DNA of 64,000 nt from Megalobrama amblycephala (Eukaryota; Chordata; Actinopteri; Cypriniformes; Xenocyprididae), in assembly GCF_018812025.1 (NCBI RefSeq), contig NC_063049.1, forward strand, positions 4,216,917-4,280,916, read 5' to 3'. The notes under the pieces were generated by a model. It had not been told where the DNA came from, ran no database searches, and was given only the letters and a program-made list of their open reading frames with translations. Shown here piece after piece: positions 11,284-23,508 of this stretch (position 1 is the first letter of the stretch; the number at the start of each line of letters is the position of its first letter). The translations under genes were made by a program, and so were the position numbers.

Positions 11284-12015
11284 ACATCTGATCTCAGTAC
11301 AGTCTAAAATAACACGGACATCTGGGAAGTACTCCTTAAATTTTGCTGGCATGGTAGCTCTGACTTGCTCTTTGGTCATCCAAATAGGCAAGGAACCCAA
11401 AGCAAGGTACAGAAAACTCGACTGACCGTTGTTGTACTCACATGGAAGATATCTGCCAAGACCTTCTCTCGTAGACCTGCAGACACGCGATAGCAATAAA
11501 GGAAAAACTCATCAATAAGCTGAAGCTTTCTGTTAAGGCTTGGTCCTGGAACTGTCTCTAGACCATGTCTCTGTGCCTTAGACCAGTACACAAGGTTTGA
11601 TGCTGATGGTTCTATTGATGCCCAGAAAATCCTGAAAACCTTCTCTGAGGGAAAGCGTGTGTAAAATCGGAAGTCGTCATCCGAGAGACAAAATCCATTT
11701 ATTTGAATGCGGGAGACAGACAAAGCTCGCACTTCAGCCTCCAACTCTCTAATTCTCTCTGCTGCAGCATCCAAAAGATCTGGACACGGAGGTGTTGAGT
11801 AGTCATGGTCTGTGTGTGGGACGGGTCCGTAATAGACAACAGGCTGTTCATCACTGATCTCTGATTCACTGCAATGTTGGCGCTTTGACGTTACCTTATC
11901 CAGTACATTGGGTCGTTTTTGGCGAACACTCCCTCAGTTGTTCCATTCGAACCTGGACGGTATAACTCCACGTTTCAAACGTTTACGATCGGCTGTTAAC
12001 GAGTAGTCAGATTCT
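11284..12015 (-). pseudogene. ISL2EU-like transposase, N-terminal fragment (THAP end + HTH)
   Basis: Read on the minus strand from about 12015, the sequence gives a THAP-domain end (LTADRKRLKRGVIPSRFEW), a stop, a linker, then DAAAERIRELEAEVRALSV (coiled coil), a conserved N-terminal transposase block (FYTRFPSEKVFRIFWASI), an HTH_Tnp_4 helix-turn-helix (VLADIFHVSTTTVSRVF) and the start of the DDE domain (LGSLPIWMTKEQVRATMP, VRVILDCTEIRC with the first catalytic Asp). A frameshift lies near 11400. The L2 insertion follows immediately; the rest of the protein continues at 4280 downward. THAP + HTH + DDE_Tnp_4 with a neighbouring YqaJ gene is the ISL2EU/IS4EU layout. Terminal inverted repeats were not identified. 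Confidence 0.78.
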
Positions 12016-14262
12016 GTGAAGTGTTGCCCGTATACGTACGTACGTACTCCCTTTTAAAGGCCTATTGAAGACGAAAAGTAAAGTCACTAACATAATTCTT
12101 TCTTCCTTTTTTCTTTGCTTTGTCCTGTTTACAGCAAGATGATCAAGGTGATCGTTAAATAAAGTACAGAATTGTTTATTATTGGTGTTTTGTCTATTCT
12201 TATTTGAGTTTTGCTTCACATTCAAAATATCAAAAAACAGGTTTTGTAATGTTAGCATGGTATAATGTTAATTAGACCATTATAGGTTGAACTGAAAGAA
12301 AAATTGGAATTTGAATTAAAAAAAAAACATTGTAGCAATATAATATCACATAATATTTTTCAGAAGATAGTTCAATCTGTAATCGTATCCCTTACATCAG
12401 TAATTTTCTTTCAATTACACCCACGCTCAAAAAATAACTACTGGGTAATTTGTTAGTTTGAGAACACAATGAGTTTTTTTGGCACATGCATTAAGCAGGG
12501 AACGCAAATATTTATTTGGATAACTTTAAATAAAAAGAGACTGTAATATTGCATCCTATAATGTTTTCAATGGCATTTGGATAAGGGTGTTATACAATCT
12601 TCCGAACAGCAGTAGGCGCTGTCTCGAAAAACGAGGGGACTGAGAATGCGGAACTGTAGATGCAGCAGGCTCCGAGTCAGGCCCTGCATCCCAATGTCCA
12701 TACTATCCACCCTAAATAGTATGTGAGATTAAAATAAGTGTGTCCCAAAGCATAATATGTTGAAAAGAGTATGCCAAAAGTCCCCAGATGGTCTACTATT
12801 TCCGGTAGATTTTCGAAGTGTAGATCCGTGCACACTATAAAGGCTAATATTGCCCACAACCCATTGCGCTTTGGATGAGGATTCAGTTCATTAACTTTTA
12901 AATGCATCATTGTGCATTAATATGAGGAGAGTTCTCCACATGAAAGACCCGCGACTGCAGATCAACGTGCTGCATTTCTCTCCGATAGGGTAGGAAATTA
13001 GCTAAATGAAATGTGGAGGATGTAAGACGATTGACAGGCCAGTTTACGGTGACTGGATGCGACAGAGAGAAAAGACGCGATTGTATGATGTGGTAGTATG
13101 TCCCAAAGCTTGTCTACTCTTTTGCTACACACTCAAAAGTAAGTACTTTTTGTTCACAGAAAGAGTACATACTTTTAGGGCGTAGTATAAGTAGGCGAAT
13201 CGGGACGCAGCATGCAGCTTCATAATATTGCGGCACACTGCAACAACAACAACCAACAACCAGCACGGGAGTGCCATCTAGTGGCCATCAGGTATTGCAA
13301 CATCAACTTAAATACATTACAGCAATCAGACCACAATCAGGGAGAACAGAAACACATGCAAACGTTTGATTAATCAAGAGACACAATGAGGACAAATGAA
13401 CTGAACAAGACATGACAGAATCTAGATGAAGACATAACAAAAGTTCATAACCATTACTAATGTTTCCAACATTGATAATAACTGAATATCAAATCATCAT
13501 ATCAGAATGATTTCTGAAGGATCATGTGACTAAAGACTGGAGTAATGATGCTGAAAATTCAGCTTTGATCAAAGGAACAAATTATATTTTAAATGTTAAT
13601 ATGATTTCAGCATGTCAGCGTCAGAGCATCAGAGACTTCTTTCACAAACATTAAGAAACTTTAATATTCAAACTTTTGGCCTCCAGTGTTCATCAATCCA
13701 GTTTAGTAACAGTGAAATGATTATGAAGGTCATGTGTCATGATCCCTAATGAGATTGTGAAGAGAACTGCTTAGTCCTGAGCTGGACATTTCCTTTCTGA
13801 CCGCTTAAGATCGTATTTATTATAAATTATGAATTTAATGGCTGATATTTTATTATATTTTTATTGTTTCGTTTTTTTTGACAATAACCTAAACAACCAA
13901 TGACTTTCCATTCATTGTGTCAAATGCTAATGTTTTGTTAAGGATTTTAGGTGTTTTTAACACAATGTGTGTATCCAAGAACAACACTTGCTAATTTTAC
14001 ATGTTTTCTTTGTTTGACACACTTACTGTGTTAAACTCATAAACACAACATGCATTACCCCTAAACACCCATTAATGTGTAAAAATTTAACACAAGTTGT
14101 TTCATTTTTAACACATCCTCTCTAAAAGTGTATCATATTTCTGATTTACAGTATTATGCTATAATTTCTACAAAAACATTACATGATTTATTTATTTATG
14201 ATGAAAGCAGAAGATCCAGACCTACAGGAGTGACGATTACTGACTATTGACCGGTAAGATCC
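12016..14262. other. Non-coding stretch with repeat scraps
   Basis: No supported gene. AT-rich sequence with a probable inverted-repeat element at 12684-13210. The 13920-14110 part is rich in the short phrase AACACA/TGTGTT. The small ORFs here have no recognisable domains. Confidence 0.6.
12684..13210. mobile_element. Probable MITE with imperfect terminal inverted repeats
   Basis: The left end CTGCATCCCAATGTCCATAC and the right end (reverse complement CTGCGTCCCGATTCGCCTAC) are similar, and both continue into TAGTATGT-like motifs. This is a layout seen in short fish DNA transposons. No clear target duplication is visible, so boundaries and superfamily are uncertain. Confidence 0.4.
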
Positions 14263-16237
14263 TCAGAGAGTGAGAAAAACTGAAGAATGGAAAGAGTGTG
14301 TCAGTGAAGGTGGTTGTGTGTGTGTGTGTAGATGTGTGTTAGTTACAGGATCAGAGAATGACACCGTTCCTCCGTCATAGTCCAGATTCACTCTCACTCG
14401 ATCAAGCTTCTGTTTAAACTGTCTGCACTCCACACTCCAGACATCAGTGTTAAAGAAATCCCATCCCTTCCTCTGGATTGATGCTGTAATTACTCCAAGA
14501 GTCCAGTCTGAACTCTCTTTAAGCTCCACATCCCAGCAGTGTGTTCCTGAGTTAAAACCCTCTGATCCCAGAACACAGACCAACTCGTCAAATCTCTCTG
14601 GATTATCAGGAAGAGGTTGATCGATCTCGCTGAATCTCACACTGGTCAGATCATCAGACAGGACGATATATGGACTCGCAGTGTTTGGATCCAGAATGAC
14701 AGGAGCTGATGAGACACAATCAACAGATGCTTTTATTCTGATGTTCATATAATGATCAAGAGTGAACCAACACAGATTATTATGAATTATGACGCTGTTG
14801 ATCAAACACACTTTCCTCTGATCACTGTCAGTGCTGTTATTAGTTTCACACTCATTTTATCATCAACTACAAACATTAAATGTGTGATTCAGATATTTGT
14901 GTCCATCAGTTAAAATCATAATAAATCAATGAGATCTGATGAGATTTATGCTGTAGATGAAAAACTGTAAGTGTGTGTCTGATCTTCAGCAGCATCTGAT
15001 CATCTTCATTTTATTGCCTCTTATAGTCTTTATTGGTTTAAAATAGTTTATTCTCACTGTCTGTTGTGTTTGACTAAATAATTATGTTGGCTTGAGAAAT
15101 TATTATTACTATTACTTTGATTCTGAGATTAAATTTTCTGATTGTAACTCCTCTGAACAACCACCAAACCCTCAGACTGTTCTGACTCGGGTTGCTTTAT
15201 CTCTTATAACTGATCAGACTTACGGTTTTCATAAAAATCCCACAGACTGTCATTGACAGAAAGTTCAAATGAGACAAAACTGTTCAAACTCCAACTGACA
15301 AAAATTCAAATCTAATCCAAAACTCAGAGTCAGTCTGCAGATTTATGCTGACAGATTTCATGTAAAATCATGTAGTATTTGATGGTCACAGAATCCGATT
15401 CTTTAGCTTCAGACTTTGATTCCATCCAGTTGGAGGATTTTAAACCATGTTTGATATTTTGAGCCGATTTTAGAACGCATTTCATACACACATACGCTGT
15501 CCAGACAGTGCAGGGTGCTAAGTCACAAAGTTTGAGGAAAAAAAATGGAGACTACAGTACAAGATCGGGTAAAAAGGAAAAACTTACCATCATAAAACTC
15601 ACGAATCACAAGCTTGGGACTTGACGAGTGATCATGTCAAGACACTATACCACTTACAGCCGCTAGATGGAGCCGCGAGCTCATGCATCCCAGGTGAAAA
15701 AAAGTACACTTCTATAATGTACTTCAAGTGCTCTATTTTCATGCACTAATTTTGTACTTAATATACTAAAAAGTTCTTCTTTAGTACTAATTAAGATAAT
15801 CTAAACGCACTTTACTGGCATCTTCCACTACTGCAGGTCATCTTATCTCCTGCGTTTGTTTCACCTGTCTGTCATGTGTCTCCTGGCAATGAGGCACATA
15901 TTTCTGTTTGTGTTGGGAACGATTTTAAAGTGGTGTAGTGTATGATCCCCAGCCTTTCTCTGTAACCATTTACAAAGTCGGCAAGTGTAGGATGCCTGCT
16001 GTTTAAAAATCAGTTCAGATTTTAAAAGTCGTGTAGTGTATTCCAGCATTGAGCGACTAGCTAAAACAGTCTAAGACTGAATTTAACACACAAAGACCTT
16101 CGACTGAAGCTGATTTAAATGCTCAGAAACAGAATTTAAACAAACACCGACTGAACGCAACTGGTTCTGACTCGACCCGTTTGGGCATGATCAGACGTAA
16201 GTATCAAATTACATTCATAATCTGCCTTACTAATTAC

Positions 16238-16290
<53 letters not shown>

Positions 16291-17255
16291 ATGAAGCACC
16301 TCTAACTCTCCACCCCTCCATCATTTCCAGCTCAGATCTTCTGCAGTCAGACTCACTGTTTTGGACGATGTCCTGCATCTTCTTCCAGACTCTGAACGGC
16401 AGGTTGCCCAAGTAACGTGGCACATGAATCAAAGCTCCAGAAGCCATCTGTGGATCCGGCCGTGATCTCTGGACTCTGGAAGAACATTCAGGAGTCAGAA
16501 CTGCAGTGGCTTTGGATCAGAACCAGAGAGACCAGAGACAGGAGCAGATCACTCACCTTTCCTTTGAGACTGGAAACTCCTGCAGAACAAACACACCATT
16601 TATCATCAGGAACTCAATCAATGAACCAATGATCAACCAATGATCTGAAATCAGACCTTCAGAAAGCAGACGTCACTGGCTTTCATCATCTCCTCCATGT
16701 CTTTGATTGTGTGTGAAAGAGCTGAGATGTGCCTGTTCATCTCCTCCAGCTTCTCCTTCATCATCTGCTTCTTCTGCTCCTCTTCCTCCCTCAGTGCAGT
16801 GATTGTAGCTTCTTCTTCATCTCTGAGAAACTGATGAAGCTTCTCAAACTGCTGTTTAATCTGACGCTCTGTGTGCTCAGCTTGAGACTGAAATCAGATC
16901 ACATTCACTTCAATCATCTCAAAGACCAACTGATTCTGGAGCAGCATGAAGAGTGAGTGAGTAAATGTGGGTTAGTTCACTACAACTTTAATTTCTGAAG
17001 CACTAGTGCTGTAGTAGTAGATGTTCTGTGTCTGTAGGGTGAAAATACACATTATCAATCACATCCTCAGGTAGATTCATAATGTCAGCAGTTCAGTTCA
17101 GGGCTCATGAATATTAATCACTTTGTGTTCGGCCAAATGAAAACATGGAAGGTGAGTGCTAGCCAATGGGATTAGGACTGACACATTATTCCCGCCCACT
17201 GCTGAATAACCAGCTGACAGAGATATACACACTTGATCACCGATATACACAAACG

Positions 17256-17290
<35 letters not shown>

Positions 17291-17970
17291 CAGTCAATAA
17301 AGGAACATGTAATTATATCACACAAATCAGTTCAGCTCTTCTAAACAAACTCTTGAATATGTCAAAAGAATCAATCCTCACCTTGATGTGTTGAACTGTT
17401 TTCTCAAACTCTCCTTTAATGTTTTCATTGTGTTTAAGTTTCTCTTGTAAGGACTTCAGTGCTGTATTGAGCTCCTCCTAGAATTTAAAGTGAAAATCTA
17501 TAAGACACCAGAGATTTCTGTAATATATTCATATATGTAATACATAAGCTTAAACAAGTGTTTATCCGTCTTACCTTATATGATGAAACCACTTCACCGA
17601 TGGGTCTGAATTTATGATTGTCGTGTTGTTTTGAATCTCTGCACACGACACACACAGGCTGTTTGTCCTCCAGACAGAAGAGTTTGAGTTTCTCACTGTG
17701 TAAACTGCAGATCTCCTCAGATCCTGATGAACGCCTCTCATTTCTCTCCTTCAGGAACGACTCACACAAGTTCTTTAACACAAGATTAACTGGAGGTTCT
17801 TCTTTTGAGGATCTTCTCCTGCAGACAGGACACTCCTGAGTTTCCCGGATTCTCCAGAACTGTTGAAGACACTCTTTACAGAAACTGTGACTACATGACA
17901 GAAGAACAGGAACACTGAAGATTTCATGACACACGGGACAAGAAAGATCATCTTCAGATAGTGAAGCCAT
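14263..17970 (-). CDS. TRIM family E3 ubiquitin ligase (TRIM35-like; RING, B-box, coiled coil, B30.2)
   Basis: Six minus-strand exons: 17575-17970, 17382-17477 (96 bp), 16657-16887, 16557-16579 (23 bp), 16357-16475 and 14263-14705. Phases agree at every junction, giving 435 residues. The start is ATG at 17970 ([11 protein letters not shown]). Residues about 11-55 are a C3HC4 RING (CPVCHEIF ... CSHSFC ... CPVCRRR); about 90-130 a B-box ([20 protein letters not shown]); about 133-250 a coiled coil, then the connector [20 protein letters not shown] and a PRY/SPRY domain ([44 protein letters not shown]). RING TRIMs are cytosolic ubiquitin ligases, and many fish members are linked to antiviral defence. 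The B30.2 is short: 15-20 residues expected between the VWSVE and KQKLDRVRV segments are absent, and a CA-repeat near 14310-14330 seems to shift the frame so the usual C-terminal strand is lost. It may be a variant or decaying copy. Confidence 0.85.
15690..15790. repeat. Dispersed repeat, also at 51905-52000
   Basis: This stretch in TRIM intron 5 (CCAGGTGAAAAAAAGTACA ... GTGCTCTATTTTC ... TTTGTACTTAATATACTAAAA) is closely matched at 51905-52000. It is an unclassified dispersed element fragment. Confidence 0.7.
16238..16289. repeat. (CTAT)n tetranucleotide microsatellite
   Basis: About 13 perfect CTAT units in intron 5 of the TRIM gene, between the B30.2 exon and the connector exon. Confidence 0.95.
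17258..17287. repeat. (GT)n microsatellite
   Basis: About 15 GT units in TRIM intron 2 (between the 96-bp and coiled-coil exons). Confidence 0.95.
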
Positions 17971-19009
17971 TTTCACTGTTTGAGCTCCTGCAGTCTAAAC
18001 TTTACTTTCACTTTCTGAATGATGGTTTCAAAAATGAATAACCTCAAAGATCTGCTGTCTGTTCAGAAACAAACTTCTCAAAAATCCTTCTTGAAAGTTT
18101 TTCTCTTTGTTCTTCATTGATAGCTGATTCTTTTATGCTTTTGTCGAGACAGAGTTAGTATGACAGAAAGGAGAAATAACAACTCAGTCTCTTCCTGGTA
18201 AGTGTTGTAAGAGGGTGGAGTTCTTCTTCTTCTTCTTCTACTTTTTTAACGGCGGTTGGCAAGAGGGTGGAGTTTCTGATCACATGGTTGTTTAAACAGG
18301 CAAAGTCCTACAAAATGAGGATTTTTTTCAAGTTAAATTTGTGAAAAAAATGATTTAATACTCTCAAATATAATGTTATAAAACCTGAAGTTCCCGTTAT
18401 AAACACACTTCTGATCATGTTGCTGATTGTCAGTGTTTGGAGACGTGAACAGAGGTAGAGAAACCTGAAAATTGTACTCAAGTAAAAATACAAGTATTTA
18501 AATAAATAAAGTGTAAAAGTAAAAAATTTAAATATTTGAGTAAGAGTAAAAAAGTATCTGATGACTGATCAAGTAGCACGTCACTAGTTACTTCAGATGT
18601 GATTCAGAACAAGATGATAATGATGAAGGTGAATCAATGAAGCATGAATAACAATATAAATGTTTTCTCTCCATAATGTCCAAGTGAGAGATTGCATGTC
18701 AAATCTACATTTTTTTAAATAAATTAAACTGCCATCTGTATCAGTAACAGATTTTAGCCAAAAGTATTGGTAATGAGACAAATCTTTCCAGAATTTTTTT
18801 TTCCACAAAGTTTTCTGCTTCAGTTGTGGTGTTGATTCACATTGTTTCTAGATTATTGTACAGAGTGATTAGACACATTTTAAAATAAGTGCAAAAAGCT
18901 TTAAAAATAAACTTTATCACAAAAAATGTTTTGGCTGTGGAACAAAATGAACAGTTAACATCATTTCAATAATCATATATCATATCATCAGCACATGGCA
19001 ATAGCAATT
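17971..19009. other. TRIM upstream region, no gene seen
   Basis: This is the 5' flank of the minus-strand TRIM gene. Only a short CTT repeat near 18225-18240 and AT-rich sequence are visible. A promoter must lie here if the TRIM gene is active, but no TATA box or interferon-response element could be assigned with confidence. Confidence 0.5.
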
Positions 19010-19511
19010 TATTAGTATAATTAAATACAACTTATATTGTCCAATGTACTTTACAATAGCTAAAAACACAGAAAAACACAAAAAGTAAAAAAAAAGCAAT
19101 AAAACAGAGAATTGTCGAAAATAAATAACATAAAATAGACTAGAATTAGTGCTTCAGCATTATAATATAACAATAAAATACAATGTAAGGGTGCTTCAAC
19201 ATTTATTATATGCTTTGTCAAACAAATATGTTTTTAACAGATAAAGATGAAGCCAGTCTAATCGAAATGGGCAAATCATTCCAGAGTCTAGGGCCAACTA
19301 CAGAAAAGGTACGGCCGCCCCTACATTTTAACCTTGATTTAGGGATAGACAGGAGTCTCTGATTAGATGACCGAAGTGATCTTGTTGGATGGTGCTCAGT
19401 CAAAAGGGTGGAAAGGTAAGGTGGAGTTATTCCATTTAGAGATTTATAAATGAGAAGTAAAATGTTAAAATCCACTCTGTAGTGTACTAGTAACCAGTGT
19501 AGGTAATGCAA
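19010..19511 (-). mobile_element. L2/CR1-type LINE 3' fragment
   Basis: The minus strand encodes the C-terminal tail of a LINE ORF2: LHWLLVHYRVDFNILLLIYK, GRTFSVVGPRLWNDLPISIR. This is the same domain as at 8770-10640 but a different family. It is 5' truncated, leaving only the last 100 or so residues and an AT-rich 3' UTR. Confidence 0.75.
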
Positions 19512-19554
19512 AATAGAAGAGATGTGGGAAAGTGTGAACGAGTACTAGTCAGGT

Positions 19555-19835
19555 GAAATCACTCATTCTGACTGGATTATTAGAGCATAGTGATTGCTAT
19601 AACAGGAGTGAAGAAGTGCTTTCAATCATTGTGTTCTTGTGTTAGCAATGGTTTCCTCCAAAGAAAGACATGTAGCCATCATCACTTTCCATCAAAATAG
19701 CCTCACATGCAAGGAAATTGCAGCAAAGATTATTGCACCTGAAAGAACCATTTATCAGATCATGAAGAACTTCCAGGAGAGAGACTGAACCTCAGTGAAG
19801 AAGGCTTCAGGACGTCCCAGCACCAGGGCAGGGGC
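19555..19835 (+). mobile_element. Tc1-like transposase N-terminal fragment
   Basis: The plus strand from 19648 reads MVSSKERHVAIITFHQNSL, EIAAKIIAPERTIYQIMKNF, a stop, then KKASGRPSTRAGA: the paired-type HTH and GRPR-like hook of a Tc1 transposase. No catalytic DDE part follows. Confidence 0.65.
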
Positions 19836-20543
19836 TCAAGTGGAAAAAAGGGCACTTCTCATAATTATGTAAAAAAAATAATAAACCCTTAAATATATTA
19901 AGACAACTCTGACTTCCTTACCAATTTATTTTAATTCTCTCACACTCACGCAATTGTTTTATTCTTGATTTCTACAAAATGATCAGTTCACACAGAGAGC
20001 ATGTTCTTCTATAGTATTCACTAGGTTTATCACAAGAGAAGGCGAAAGGAAAGGAAACTATGCCACAATGTGCATGTTTTCTACACTACTATTTTCAAGT
20101 AGCTATATATTTAGAATAAATGACTGCACCAAGGAGAGGGACACAAATCAATAAATCATTTTAATTCTTTTGGCTATTGGAATACTTCTTTCATGTAGTG
20201 GACAATTTTTGGTTCATTTTTGCTTCCATGTCTTTTACTCTAATGGAAAGAAAACTTAACCCTAACCCTACACATTAAGATGGAGTTTGTTTTAAGCCTA
20301 CTGCCATCCGTCTGTTGTAGATTTCTTCTAAATGAACCAAAACAAGCTAATCTGCATATTTAAACACATCAAGAGTTCTTTCCCCTGAAATGTTATAAAT
20401 ACATTATATTATAACAAATGCCTGCAGATGGCACCAAAAGCCTGTTGATTTTTGTACTTACACAGCACAGCACGATCAAAGCAAACCACCATAATTAATA
20501 TATTAAATCTGTGTAAGCACAGATTTAAGAATAGCATTATGTA
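19836..20543. other. Non-coding AT-rich stretch
   Basis: No gene or element recognised. Two tandem telomere-like CCCTAA units near 20262 are too few to matter. Confidence 0.5.
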
Positions 20544-20985
20544 TGTTACGGTACAGAAGGGGACGGAGACACAGATGGAATAGCTAATAAGTTTATTGAA
20601 CAACCAGGATGGCAGGCAGAGTGCAGGTGAGTGATAGCAGGTGGATAAGTTGACAGATGAGATCGTAGAACTGATACTTGTCTTGTATTTGCAGGAATGG
20701 TAGATCGCTGGCAGACTTGGAGCAGATCAGACACAGAGTAACTCACAAGAGACGAGGAGAACACAAGGAGATGAGGAAGCACGCTGGAGACAGGTGAGTA
20801 TCTTCGTTGGAGTCAGACAGGTAAGTCTATGTGCTAACGAGACCGGACAGTGACTGAGTGTGAGCTAGTGTCTTTTATGGTGCTGTTGATAAGGGTGTTG
20901 ATTGAAGTCAGGTGTGCGTGGTTAGTACTCTGGTGATGACGTGCGCTGTGTCTGTGTGAGGGTAGAGCCTGGCATGTCTGTGACA
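20544..20985 (-). repeat. 3' LTR of gypsy element 1 (442 bp)
   Basis: On the minus strand the LTR starts TGTCACAG (20985) and ends CCGTAACA (20544), with TG...CA borders. A polypurine tract (GGAGGGGGGGTAA on the minus strand) abuts it at 20986-20998, as required for a 3' LTR. No second LTR is present in the window. Confidence 0.75.
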
Positions 20986-22977
20986 TTACCCCCCCTCCAC
21001 TGCCCGCTCCTGAGGGCCGTGGACCCCGACGTCATGGTGATCGACCTCTGCCACGTGGTGCTAGTCTGTCTGGATGAGTGGCATGGAAGGTGTCAAGCAG
21101 GTTCGGGTCGAGTATATCATTCCTGGGGACCCATGAGCGCTCCTCGGGACCGTAGCCCTCCCAATCCACGAGGTACTCCAGGTGACCACCAGGAGCCGGG
21201 AGTCCAAGATGTCACGAACCAGGTAGGCAGCTCCATCATCCACGATGAGAGGAAGGTGGGGGGGGGTTTCCTCGGTTTCGCCAGGCTCTGTGGGAAGAGT
21301 GACAGAAGGATGATGATGCTTTAAAAGTGACGTGGAAAGTGGAGTGAATTTTATACTCAGGTGGGAGCTGGAGCTGGTAAGTGACGGGGTTAATCTGCCG
21401 GACGATGGTAAAGGGGCCAATGAACCTAGGACTCACTTTCCTACAGCGCAGGCGCATCCTGATGTCCTTTGTTGACAGCCAGACCTTCTGTCCTGGTTGG
21501 TAGTTAGGTGCGTCGGAGCGTCGAAGGTTGGCCGTGACAGAAGGTACGCAGGTACCTTTCCTACCGATCTCCTGTATCTTCCACTCCGTCTGCCCGTTTG
21601 TCTGAGGATGGTAACCTGAGGAGAGGCTTACGGTCACACCTAGGAGATTGAAGAAAGCTTTCCAGACTCTGGAGATCCTTTACGTTCTTGGATCCTGGAC
21701 GGTAAGTGATGGAGAAATTGAACCGGGTAAAGAACAGAGCTCACCTTGCTTGACGAGGGTTTAATCTCTTTGCATCTAGAAGGTATTCCAGGTTTTTATG
21801 GTCTGTGAAGACCACAAACGGGTGTTTAGCTCCTTCGAGCCAATGCCTCCACTCCTCTAGGGCAAGCTTGATGGCAAGAAGCTCCCTATTCCCGATGTCA
21901 TAGTTGACTTCCGCCGGGTTGAGTTTGCGGGAGAAGAAGGCACATGGGTGCAGTCTACTTGGGCTCCCCTGCTGCTGGGAAAGGACCGCTCTCACTCTGG
22001 TGGTGGAGGCGTCAACTTCCACAACGAAAGGCTTGTCTGGGTCTGGATGTACCAGGAGGGGAGCGGTGGTGAAGGCTTTCTTGAGCGTGTCAAAGGCGTG
22101 GGTGGTGGCTGGAGTCCAGGACAAGAGCATGTGAGCGAAGCGGGGAGCGGAGTGGTAATATTTCCTTAAGAGCTCAGAGCGCATTTCTGAAGATTCCGCT
22201 CCGCTCGCTCAATACGCTCAGCGCAGCAGTGGAATCCTCCAGAACCAGCAGATGGATGTCTTTTATGTGAAGGATGCCAACTTGGAGTTGAACGGGGCCG
22301 ACGCTGTAGCACACTTGTCGTAATATTCTTCCAGTTACCGCATGTATTTGGTAAGTCGACGGCGTGGCTGTTGTTTTAAGTTGGAGCTGGCGGCAGAGGG
22401 CTCCAGAGATGAAATTCCCGGCTGATCGGGAATCGGAATCGAGAAGGGCATTAACTGGAAGACATAAACTGGCAGCAGTAAGGTTTACAACAATGGTAAG
22501 TGGTTTCATCTTATTTATCGAAGGAATGATAACATTTACCATGGGACGAACTGGGTGAGTGGGGCATTCAGTGATGTAATGCCCAGCTTGACCACAATAT
22601 AAACAAAGGTTCTGGGTCAGCCGTCTCTGCCGCTCAGCTGAAGACAGACAAGAGTGTTCCACTTGCATAGGCTCGCTGGCTGGTACTGGGTAGCTGAAGG
22701 ATTCTGGTCGGCAGAGAGGTGATGGGAAGAACGACTGGCCCTGGTGCTCTTCGAGACACGACTGCATACGAGTGGCAAACCTGATGGAGAGTTGTATGAA
22801 GCGCTCGAGCCCGATGGAATCCTCGTATGCAGCGAGATGCAACCGCATGCATGGATCCAACCCTTAACGATATGTCGTGATGAGAGCTTGTTTGTTCCAA
22901 CCGCTAGAGGCAGCCAGAGTCCTGAACTGGAGAGCATAATCTGTTACAGACATGGAACCTTGTTTCAATTGATATAA
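20986..22977 (-). pseudogene. Ty3/gypsy chromovirus-like gag-pol, internally deleted
   Basis: Minus-strand order from 22977: the gag C-terminus (RLHLAAYEDSIGLERFIQLS) with a CCHC knuckle (CLYCGQAGHYITEC); a protease-like part (LPVNALLDSDS) with a disturbed active-site loop; then, directly, RNase H ([40 protein letters not shown]); then the integrase end ([39 protein letters not shown]); then chromodomain-like remnants in another frame. Nearly all of the reverse transcriptase and the integrase zinc and DDE core are missing. It is 5' truncated where it meets the MITE at 22978. Defective. Confidence 0.8.
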
Positions 22978-23508
22978 TCATGAGTATGAGGTAACACAGC
23001 TCTGTTCATCATATTAGATACATTTGAGTGTGTTGAAAATGATGTTATAACGTTACTCTGTGCGTTCGCTCGGCGGCTGCTGTGAGACACTGTTACACAC
23101 TGCAGTAAGATAGATCGATTTTACAATATCATATTAAATGCTGGATGATTGTGTTGATAAATGACATGCAATTAATTTTAAAATGTATTGTATGATGGAG
23201 AAAATTATGTATTACTGTTAATACAAATAATTTTGTCTAATAAAACGTGTAATATGTTAAAGCGTCTGGTGTTTCCATGGTTTCTACTAAATAAAACTGG
23301 AAACAGAGGGTAACGCGGGTATGACGCCATTGACGGGCGACTCCTCACACGTCCCGGAGCCTTGGATGAAATTGCAATTTTTTTCATGATTTACAAATAG
23401 TTGGAAACATTTGGGATATTGTAAGTACTCAAGTGAACAAAATATATAACACTGGCCTAGTGGTTTTTGGATATTTTACTGCGAAAATATTACATATTGC
23501 ACCTTTAA
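22978..23508. mobile_element. MITE fragment (right part; full copy at 48857-49675)
   Basis: Near-identical to the right two-thirds of 48857-49675, ending at the inverted-repeat end ATATTGCACCTTTAA. The left end is missing where the gypsy remnant abuts. Confidence 0.75.

Noticed and set aside
12007..12910. Minus-strand ORFs of 77-83 codons
   Set aside because: No similarity, low coding character, partly inside a probable MITE.
20262..20280. Telomere-like CCCTAA units
   Set aside because: Only two units; chance or a remnant, not an interstitial telomere tract.
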